Source of the DNA: Oasisia sp. SBJ-2009
Lineage: Eukaryota > Annelida > Polychaeta > Sabellida > Siboglinidae
DNA length: 64,000 nucleotides
Assembly: GCA_964017155.1 (NCBI GenBank)
Contig: OZ024857.1
Coordinates: forward strand, 15,038,896-15,102,895
Direction: 5' to 3'
Shown here: positions 34,701 through 46,700 of the stretch, piece by piece
Layout of the letters: each line of letters begins with the position of its first letter
Numbering within the stretch: the stretch's first letter is position 1
Translations under genes and position numbers: made by a program
Notes under the pieces: generated by a model
Told to the model about the DNA's origin: nothing
What the model saw: the letters and a program-made list of their open reading frames with translations, nothing else
The model's database searches: none

Positions 34701-37700
34701 CAATAGACAATGTGTTGTCACGGCAGATTTTCCCATAAATTAAAAACAATTTATAAACACAGAAAACTGCCATATTCATCCACAAATCCTACATATTCAA
34801 TACGTCATTCACATGAAATTAACAGACCACATTCAGTTTAATACTGTGTGACATTTCCCCTCTTACCTCGAATACTGTTTTGGCTGCATAGCCTTGCACA
34901 TCGTCCCGATTGATCACTATTTGAATGACACGATACCACACCTACAACCATCAGAGCACATGGGATATTATCAAGCCGTTGAATCAACACACAGCTGGAA
35001 CATGTCACTGCATATTTAGAATCTGAATTGTCTAAATTGGTCGATCATCATACAATGGTTGGTCAAAGCAAACAAATAAACCCAAAACAACAAACAACCA
35101 ACACTAAAATATAATTTCAAAAAGCTGCCTTTTGTTGTTCAATATCGCACAATTCTACTCAACTGACTGGCAATAACTAATACTACCTTATTTACACTGA
35201 CTCATGAAGCGACAAAACAGGGGCCATCAATTATTAATAGACCATTTTAATTTTAAACTACATATTGTAATGTTATTTTCAGAGTTAATAGCTAGTTAAT
35301 TATCTATCAAACGACAGACACCTAAGTACAAAACAATTATCACTAATATGGCTTTTTAATTACATCACCAGTTGGCAGATCACAGATCCAAGGAAACCAA
35401 TGAAAACAGAGAAGTGAATGAAACTCAGAGCCTAGGAGGAGATACTGTCGCAGTCCCCAAAAGTCAGCTTATTAATGTTCAACATTTATATAAAAGATTC
35501 GAAAAGAATGTGTATAAAATTAATATACACATAATTTCCTGCAACTAAGGTCCAACCACAAATAAACATCATGAAAACGTATCACGTTAGCATTACAATG
35601 ACTTTCGTAATATCCAGTGTGGATACTGTAATTCTGAAGGCGTTAATCACTAAATACTTCAGACATGACAGAATGATGTTTGAAATCACTTACCTCTTCA
35701 CTAACGTAGTCTCCTGCTATCCGTATTAAGTTGAGGATTGTGTCCACGTACCACGTGTAGTCAACTGCGTACTTCTCAGCCAGGATTGCTACTTTGAGTA
35801 CCTGTAAATATAAGGAGTGTACAACCAAAGGATCTTATGTAAGAAATACTTTAAATATTTTTATTAATGTATTAATAGTAATGTATTAACTCTTTACTGG
35901 GTAGACAGCCTTCTTATTTTACACCCTGCTGTGGGCAGACAATTTTAAGATGACAGCCATCTGTGAATTATGCTGCATGTTGGTCAAATAACTCGAGAAC
36001 CGATGCATGAAAATATATGAAATTAACTGCACTGTACATGGAATGATTGTGTGAATAAAATGTGTTATTAAAATGTATGTGTTGCAATCGATTACATTTT
36101 AGATCTTGAAGCAAACTTCGACAATTATTATAGTTATTAATAATTGAATAATAATTTATTAATAATGTATATTTTTTTATTAATAAAGTATTAAATAATT
36201 TATTAATAATTGATTAATAACACTTTATTAATAAATAATAACTACTAATATTTATGACTTGAGCCTACCATTTCTTCCCTAATTGAGTAGTCAGCAGTCT
36301 CGAGATAGGCCAACATTTCCAGGACAATCTCCTCCGCGTTAGATCGGTCACACATGGCATACAGCAGGTCGACGGCTCGCTGTCTCACGCTCACGTCTCG
36401 CTCCGTCTATAAGCATATAGTCAACTCAGTTAGTTCTTCTCTTCTTATGGTTAGCTCATCACTCTGTTAGCCACATGTTTGTGACTAGAGTATTGTCGAG
36501 CTGGGTTTTCAGAGTTGTTCATCTCTAGAATTAATGAGTCCACTACAGGTTACACATTCACCCCCTGTGTGGGATCTTTTACTTCCCCTGGCATAGAAGG
36601 TAGATAGAAGGGACCCCCGGCGTTTAGTGTCTCTTCCGAAAGACACAGGCAATGTGAGGTGAACGAAATTGCCTAAGTTTCGAAACGGCGGTAGGTGGGA
36701 TTGAACCACCGTCCCCTCGATTGACAGTCCGGCGCTCTAGCACACGACCACCGCTCACCACACTCTGTGACACTGTGCGATTGTTTATCATCACAGGTTT
36801 AGTAAAGACAAAGAAAGTAGCGAGTTATCCAAATGACAAGGCGTTAATGAGAACAGGGTATGACAGTGTAACAAGGTAATGTCTTATCAGTGTGACATCA
36901 ATGAAAAAAAAAAATTATTGTTAGAAAAGGGTAACTCTATAGGCAAAACATTTCCATTAAAAACTTGAATTAACACCATAAAAATGTAGTCAAATCACAA
37001 TACAAAACATCACACTTTCTCAACATTTCGCTGATAATTACACTGTTTACTGTGGTCTGATTTTCAATGTTATCAGTGGATATTCCATAAAAACGTTTTG
37101 AAGAAACACAAGTTGCAAGATGATGTGATCATTAAATGACTACACATTTGTCCCTGTCAGTGCCCACCTTCAGTGCAGTGATGACTGTTTCTTGATGCTT
37201 CTTGACGGCGTCGTGTGAGAACTCTGACGTTGCCAGGAGACACATGCTTTCTAGGGCAAGGTACCTGCAACAAAGTAGTCACACGTCAAACGATGTACCC
37301 AGTATGTCAAGATTGGCCTGTGTCACAATGACACTTGTGCATGCAACCTATGTCAAATACTGACTTTGCCAACTATGCTCATAATCATTACAGATATATA
37401 AATTTATACAGGTCATATAGGTGAATTACGTTAATATTGGTGCAAAACATCTTCTGTAAACTTTTACCTTTTTAACTTAATTTTTTTCATTTAAAAAGAT
37501 CTTTTAGACTGCTGTAAAGTATCACAGAGTACTCTGATTATGATGCCAACAAAATTGTGTATTTCGTTATTATAACAAACTCTCCATACTTCAGACGGCC
37601 TATATTTGAGGTTTTTGTCTCTAGTGTAGTTTATCTGAGATGCCCCCAAATATGACATGACCCCTACCCGTGTGTTGTCTCTCAGTGCTAAACCTGAGAT

Positions 37701-40700
37701 GCTGAATCAGGTGTATCTTTCTGTCCTATATAAAGCAACATCCCCGCCTGATGTTTACCTCCAGGTACAATATTTGAGACATACCCGACCAGAGATTAGA
37801 TACAAGATGGTCCCTACCTGAGGTTTGTCTTAATATGAGATACAAGCCGGTCCCTACCTGAGGTTTGTCTCGCGGTGCTGCAGGAACTGTCCCAGTTGGT
37901 TGCAGGCCCTCACCAGCAGGTTGGCGTCACAGTCCATGTGGATGATGAGGTTGATCGCCTCAAAGAGGACTGCGTTCTTCGCGTTCGAATGCTGCACCTT
38001 CTTCGACTTGGGCGGCTCCTGCGCTTTGTTTAGTATCGTCTCCAAACACTCCGTCAGTCGGTTCCGTACAGTGGCGTCCTCTGGGGTGGAAATAGTCGTT
38101 ATAAAAATGTACTCCCCTTATTAAAATAAAATATGTAAAATAAAAATAACTTTACTGCAATTGTTGAACTTGGGGTAATGCCGTGTTCATGAGTGTTATT
38201 AAAATGCAAAATCTATATCTTAAAACTACATGTAAAAAATTACAATAAAAAGTCAATACGTTCTAAGTTATAACAAATCATAAAAGAATATGTTGCTAAA
38301 TTAAAGCGGCTTCTTGAAAATGCCAAAAATTCCACTGCGGATACAGTTTCGATGAAACATCAAAGAAAGTGTTCCATGGCATATGTCGTTGACTATTATA
38401 TTTAATGCCGCTGTTACAGAAATCGATTTCACACAGTAGAATCAGTTTATGAGCTCATAAGAATGTGGTACTGAAACAGTCTTCCGGTTTATCATGTTTT
38501 AAGTTTTAACCAAATTGATCAAGTTACAAATTGATACAGATCTGTGTTCCACACTGCATGAGTGGAACAGGATTTGGGGTGGCTGGAGAGGGCTAACACC
38601 CACCTGGAGCTGGGTAGTACTGGAGGAGGTGGAGCAGTTTGACGGAGAGCCAGGGCGCGGGAACAAAGTAGTAGGTGTAATCCTGGAGGTCTGTGTATGA
38701 CGACGTGACAATCTAGAAACACACAATACAGTCAGTGGTGGCAGGTGACGTAAATGTCATCATCATTTACATCTACTCTAACAGCCATTACGTATATTTC
38801 CTTTTACTCACATAAACTAAAGGATAATAACAACACCTGTTGATAAGTGTAACAAATACACATAATTGTATGATTTGACTTACTTTGGAGCAAAAATTGG
38901 TCGATGAGTGTGACGTTTTTGTTCCAAAGTAATTCAAATCATACAATAAACCATTCTTGGATATATGAACAATATATTCAATAAGTACACATAAGTTTAT
39001 TAAAATCACTAATGATTTTAACAAGACATAATTTATTTAGATTGATAGACTGGGTAACTCACAATAATATGAAGTCTTGTGTTGTGTTGTGTTGTGTTGT
39101 GTTGTGTTGTGTTGTGTTGTGTTGTGTTGTGTTGTGTTGTGTTGTGTTGTGTTGTGTTATGTTATGATGGAGGCAGAGCAAAGTTGATCATTTTGTCTAC
39201 ATTTTTAGTATAAACAAAGTAATACATTCATAAGTTTGTATAATATGGCTGACACAAGTTTTGCTAATGAAGGCGTCATTGTTCTCGGAACATCCACATA
39301 TATCCATACAACCCTCACTGTATTCCCTCACTGTATTCCCTCACTGTATTCCCTCACTGTATTCCCTCACTGTATTCCCTCACTGTATTCCCTCACTGTA
39401 TTCCCTCACTGTATTCCCTCACTGTATTCCCTCACGGTATTCATGTTAACCTTCTACCCCCAATGTTTGATGCAACAGTGACAGTTGTATTTCCACAAGT
39501 CAGGATGCATTGTACAACTTCCCTCAAAATTCATTTCGCTGCCTGCAGAATTCTCAACCTTATCAAATAATTTTGTAATAACCTGAAAGTTGACTGCTCT
39601 GCCACACGGGGGGGGGGGGGGGTACAGGGCAGGGTGTTTTCAAGTGGCTTACCCTACTGAGCCTGGACACAGCAAGAGAGACACAGCCCTTGTAGTCGTC
39701 CGAGTTCTTCTTCGCTAGTGTCTCAATCAGACTAACAGCAGCCGTCACAACACCCTGCACAAACAAACCAGTCCACCTCAGTCCAATAAACACTGCATCA
39801 GATCAAACAGTTTACACATGATGAAATAAAAAAGTCTGTACACATGATGAAATAAAAAAAGTGTAGGTAAATGTGTAATTGTATTAATTATGATACACTA
39901 TTTCAACTTTTTAAAGGAAATCTTTATAGTAATGTAATGCTCCTCTGAATGGTTTTAATTGGTAGATTTTTGGCACAGAAAAATGCTGTCATATTATTAT
40001 ATTATTGTATTCGTTCTTGTATACATAATGGTACAAAACCTGTACAAGTCAGTCTAGCAAAAATGACTATATGTGAGTCTGAAATAATATGAAATAAAAT
40101 AAGTGTATTATATTAAAATCTCATATTGCATAACAATAGCTTATAACAATACATAAAAATTAACAATGTGCACTTTTTGCCAGTATGTTACTGTTCCAAG
40201 TATTACTGCAGTCTCCATAAGAATACACCTTACACTCAGACAGACCCAGTACAATTTTGAGATCTGGATACACAATTTTGAGATCTGGATACACGTTTGG
40301 AACGTGCAACTGCATCAGTTCCAACTGCTTCGGTCAGCCCCATGTCCAGTTACTCACCATGTGCTGGTCATTGAGCAAGTGAATGACCCTAGACGCCCAG
40401 TCTGCCATGGGAACCAGGTCGGGGGACCGTCTCACAAGTTTGAGTAGACACAGCGCGGCACTCTGTTTCACCGAGTCTATCGTGTCACTGGCAACAGATC
40501 AATTCACTCAGACACACAGCGACAATTTCAGGACATATACTACTCAAAATTTGCTATGGATCACACAATGTTTGTAATGGAACAATCTTGAAATGGCAGC
40601 CATCCAGAGACTCATTGGAAGCATGAAACACCGTTACCAGGCTGTGATTGCATCATGTGAGTCACACACAAGCTACTGACAGTTGTTGCTACTGGTAATT

Positions 40701-43700
40701 GAACTGATTGGGACATTTTCATGACTTGGAGTAACATTATAAAAACCTCCATTTTTGGGGGTCTGCTTCTTTGATGACAGAACGCATGTTACCTATTGTT
40801 CACATTTGGTACATAGCAATGAAATTCAGGAAACAAACATGTCCTCGAATACATGCTGTTTTTACTTTTTGTGTGATACACATGCCGTAAAATATGATAC
40901 CGGCCTAAATAGTGATCCTAGCAAAATGTGAATAGTATATTACGGGTAACATTGAGTTGATTGTGTCACTGTCAACAAAGCGATATTTCACTCGTCTCAT
41001 AGGCAACTTGTAATCATATTACATTATACCATTCTTACTTTGGCAGGTCTCCTACGCATTGCATGAAGTTAGCTGAATCAAATTAGTAATTGCAGAACAC
41101 TGAAGACACCATGCCTAACCCATTTACTATTAAAAAACAGCGTCCTCAAATTCAACGAATCCCAATACAATTACACATTTGTCAATTTACACAGGCCACT
41201 TAATGATATTATGTTAATTTATTACAATTATCGTAATAAATTGCTTATCTGCAGTTTTGCAAGGTGACCTGCCAGGGGTACTGGGACTGGAGTAATCAGC
41301 ACCAGCCACTTGATGGATTATTCAAATAATAATTACCTGGTCATCAACAGTTTCAATTAATCGTTTTGAAAAAATTTATATATATTTCGTTACCATTACG
41401 TTACGCTAGATAGTTGTTGCAGATGTGTTAGTTGTTCAAAGAAAACTGTTATTAAACCGACTGAGCAGAATACTTAAAACTACTGACACACTACATTTCT
41501 TAACTTTGATGAACTTGATTTGTGATGAATAAAAATGAAATACAGAATCAACATAAACACCACGATTTATAAACATAAGATGTGTTTTTCAGTGGTACGC
41601 ACACACGCACGCACGCACATACAGTCTTATCAATAAATTATCGACTCTCACCCCGACACAAGAAGTTTGGGAATCTCGCCCCCGAATGCCTCTGCCATCT
41701 CGCGACTCCCGATGTTGGCGATGCACTGCATGGCAAGGTTAACGTGCACCGGGTTGCGACTGACAAGGTCATTCTTGATCGACTGGATGACAAGCTTCAT
41801 GAGGTCACTGGTGCCTCCGACTAGCACCGAGATGAACAGGTAGCCCTGTAACATACCACTCATGAAATGTAGGAACTTCTGTTAAGCTTAGGTGGGCAAC
41901 ATGGAGGTACCTAGGACTGTGTTTGTGTCACCGTTTCACTCACCCTTAACCTTTTAGTGCCATTCTGACATGATTGAGTTGTATACAAATTAACCGACCA
42001 AACTACATTGACAGGTCAGACCCAACTTAATGAACAACTGGGGTATACGGCAGGCAGGGGTTTACATGCAGGACCAAATTATTGCCAGTCACCCGTTTTG
42101 CTGTTAAGCCAGTTTACAAACTTTAAAATGTATCTGATGACCTGGAATGGACTACAAACACACATGTGACACTACTTACACTCACTTCTAAGGCATAACT
42201 GACAATATCTATGGTTTTGAAACACATTTTTTGGCGCCTTCATTTTTTACCCGTCCACCCATATTTCTACCCGTCCACAATGGTTTTTACCCATCCAAAT
42301 GACAGGTGGATGGGTCTCTGCATAAAGCTATAGCAGCAGATTTATCTATGTTTATTTACTGCTGTCAGTCCTGCTTTTTACAGTATATGTACTGTAGTAA
42401 CATATAAAAGAACAACTACCATGCACAGTCTGTAGTGAATACAGACAAGTGACAAAACTATAATAGAAAATCAGTCACAACAAGTACAAACATAGCTTTA
42501 TGCAGAGACCCGTCCACCCGTAGAAATATGGGTGAACGGGTGGTGGATGGATAGAAAAATGAAGGAGCAAAAATAAGGTCTTCCAAACCAATAGATACTG
42601 TTAGTTATGCCTTGAAAGCGAGTGTAAATGGTGTCACGTGTGTGTTTGTAGTCCACTTCAGGTCATCAGGCACATTTGAAAGTTTGTAAACTAGCTTAAC
42701 AGTTAACATCCATGTGTCCACCAAAACATGTGTGGCTGACAATCATTTTATCCTGCATAAAGCCATGTGTACAAAGTAATGACTGGCATTCATTGTGTGA
42801 CAACGTGCGACTCACAATCTGTTTCTCCGTGTACTTGTTGGAGCTGAGGAGGTTGACGGCCTCCATGTGTCCAAAATCTATGTCGTGACCCAGCAGGAAG
42901 ATGAAGAGCAACTTGCAGACGTACTTCTTCTTCTGGTAGCCATCCAGGGTCTTGTCACCTGCACAGGTCAGCATATTGTCACGGTGTCACAAGACTGTTA
43001 TTCGTGTCACCAGTGTCACAAGATCGTCATCGGTGGCATAACATATCCGCCACTGTCACAAGATAGTCATCAGTGTCACAATACTGTCATCAGTTTCACA
43101 AGACAGTTATTTGTGTCAACAGTGTCACAGGTTTGTCATCATTGTCACAAGACTCATTGGTGTCACTGGTATCACAAGATTGGCTCCAGAGTTGCGAGAT
43201 TATCAGTGTCACCAGACCGTCGTTTGTGTCACCAAAGTCAAAGGATTGTAATCAGTCATCTGTCTAATCACAGTGTCACATCCAGCTGTACATTAAATCA
43301 TAATCAATCTAGTATGTATATGTATACATTCCTAGATTCTCGAGGTTATTAAATCTTCACTTTGCACTTATTATACACTTGTAAGCCAGCAACAAGCATC
43401 AGTGTTACTAGTGTTGCGACGGAAGCATGATATGGAAGACTTACAGGAAACTCTGTACCCCAGTTGTAAGATCAAACAATGAATGATAGTCTTGACCAAC
43501 AAACAGATCGCCCATGCATCAACTTCATAAACTAGGCTAGCGCTGTGCCTAAAATCTGTTTAGCCAATTTGGCTAAAGGTCAGAAATTTGTTTAGCCAAA
43601 TGAGATTCTCTTTAGCCATTCTTTTAGATCAATTAAATTACCCGGTTTAAAAGTACAAAACAAGACATAATATAATAAAAAATTCTATACAATATCCACA

Positions 43701-46700
43701 AGAAAAAAATTCCCTATTTTAAGTAACTAAACATTTATATATTTAGCTAAACATATATAACGCAAACAAACATCCAGTATAATTTAACAGAACATTGTTT
43801 AACAATAAAATGAACCCTGAACAACTGTTGGGAATTTTGCAAAATATAAAGAAACAGCACCTAACACATACTATTAATGTAATCAAATTTACATTACAGG
43901 TGTGTATAACATAAATTGAAAGATACACTTTTATAACAAGGTAAAATAATTAAGAACCACCTACTCTACTCTTGCTGCCCCACAGTGATTCAAACAGTGT
44001 ATTGATAATAATTATTACCTATCTTAAAACTTCATTTGACTGCTCAGTAATTTAATACAGTAATTCACCAAATTAGTTAACTCATAATAATAACTGTGGC
44101 TGACTGTAATCCTGGCCTGGGTGACGCAGGCTATATTTAATAAAACACGTTTTTGACATGCATCTTTCTATCTGTAATGTTTCTGGTGGTGAAACTTGTC
44201 AAACATACATGAATTACAATCTATATTGGCATTTTATTGAATAGTTACCAGATGGCACATTGATTAATCATTGACAATGCCATGTGACTGCGCCGGCGAT
44301 ACTGAGCGATAATATGGAACCTGTCGGGTACAGCTTTGTGTAAGCCTCAAACTTGTAATTAGTGCCACCAGGCAGGTTCCCATTGTCTAGTCAACACAAT
44401 TCTTGATTGATTTAAGCTCCCCTATTGTCTGTGAGCATGGCTAAGTGGAGGGATTAGCGACCTATTGTTTACCCAGCGGGTCATGTTACGCCGACTGGTT
44501 ATTTGGGTCAGTTGAATGTGGGATCGTTTAGGCAACTTTAACAGAGCTGGGTGTTGAATAATGCAGTCATGTATTGCTGATAACATCAATAATAATGACA
44601 GATATAACGTTTCGCCAATTTGGCGAAGAGGTTTAATTTATTTTCGCCAAATAGAAAACCGTTTCACCTATGGCGCAAATGGCGATCGACAGCGCTAGCC
44701 TAGATAAATGTTGTATACGTCTTAATTAAAATGTGGCAATGGGCTTAAAATTGAGCCTTTTTATTTTACAGATTCAGTTGCACCACTAGCAGACTAGTGC
44801 ATTTATCATTACTAGAGAATGAGAACAGAAATGCATGACAAAACTGGATAACGTAAGCTAAAGCTTCAGTGGATCACTGACACACTTCCAAACAGACAGA
44901 GGCAGGTTTCTTTGAAAATAAGTTGTTTTATGTGTCGGGTTAAATTCTGAATAATATGGGTAACATCTTATACATGCTTGTAAAATCAGTAACTGTATTT
45001 TGTTGTTATTTGACAGATTCATGTGTAGTATAATTTTGCACTTGTCCAAATGTATGACAGATAACTGGGGTACAGTTGCTCATTTGTAACTCAATACCTA
45101 ATGGTTTGTGACATCGACATGACTTGCTTGTCACCGACAGATCGTGACAGTTGTAAAGACCTAGCCCACAAGATCAAATAGAGACAGGCAGTGGTAGACT
45201 ACCAGGTAGAGATTGTATATCAACCAGAGATAGGTTACCATCCGGAGACAGCCTGTCAGCCAGACAAGCTTATGCACAGCCAGCCAGCCAGACAAGCTTA
45301 TGCACAGCCAGCCAGCCAGCTAGCCAGACTTATGCACAGCCAGCCAGCCAGCCATCCATCCAGCCAGACTTATGCATAGCCAGCCATCCATCCAGCCAGA
45401 CTTAGGCACAGCCAGCCAGCCAGCCAGCCAGACTTATGCACAGCCAGCCAGCCAGCCAGACTTATGCACAGCCAGCCAGCCAGACTTAGGCACAGCCAGC
45501 CAGCCAGACTTATGCACAGCCAGCCAGACTTATGCACAGCCAGCCAGACTTAGGCACAGCCAGACTTATGCACAGCCAGCCAGACTTATGCACAGCCAGC
45601 CAGACTTATGCACAGCCAGCCAGACTTAGGCACAGCCAGCCAGCCAGACTTAGGCACAGCCAGCCCGCCAACACAGACAGACAGCTTCTCTTCAGGGGAG
45701 ACGGACTGGGGACTCATAGACTGAGCTGATTATCCCATTGTCTGAGTGGATCCTTAAGACTGAAGTAGCCCTCCAGTGACCACGAAATGACCAGGCCTAG
45801 CCGCCAGATGTGCATTGTAATCCGTAAACACAATGAGCCTGCACCAAGCGGGGCTGCCGATTGGCTGCTGCCCCTACAGTTAGCAGCCCACCGGGTCTCA
45901 TCATACAGTATTGATTTACAGTCCATGGCGGCATCGATTCACCAGGCCCCCTAATTGGACGGGGGCACATGCAGAGGTCACGCGCAATTCTTATGTGACA
46001 GTAATAAATTCATATTAACCAACAGATGTCAAGATGCTACATGCTTTGATCATATCAGCAGAATCTGTACGTTAAGAACTGGTGACCAGAAGAAACTGGA
46101 CACAATAAGAACTGTTCTCTGTTTTTAATTTGTCTAAACGTGTTCAGTAAGAATACTTTCCGAATCAGTGGGATATTGACAATTTACAGCAATCACCAGT
46201 TCTAGCCTAGGTGGAATCTATTTTTATACCAGATAAATATGACACCTGCTACTTATATTGTATTACATGTACACACACACAAAAACTACACATGTACCGT
46301 ACGATCATAAATAAAATTACCATAAAATGAGTTTTATACCAAGTTTCATGATGGATTAATAAAATTATGCATGCTAATTTTATTTTAGCATGTCCGTCTA
46401 ACAATATTGGTCAATTCCATTAAAATCTGACTTGTTCAGATCGGCTCCTGCAGTAAGCATTTCATTTTTAATGTGACATTTAAAACAGACAAGTATTTTT
46501 AATTTTTATGGCTACCAGTAGTGGAAATCCTAGACAAATGCAATATGATCAAACATACCACAAACATACAATAAAATTAAACACAATAAATAAATAACAT
46601 CATAAAACATGACTTCTTAAAATGTTTACCTTAATCTAAAATTAACACATAAAAGAAGAATAAAACATACGTGACAAAACTGACGTCCTAAATGCAATCA

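Noticed and set aside
36690..36768. tRNA gene on the minus strand
   Set aside because: A and B boxes are present but the cloverleaf does not close and a SINE body follows; called a SINE.
42975..43290. A fifth acceptor-copy minisatellite at AP2A exon 3
   Set aside because: The array adjoins the acceptor, but its TGTCACAAGA unit does not reproduce the acceptor or exon start convincingly.
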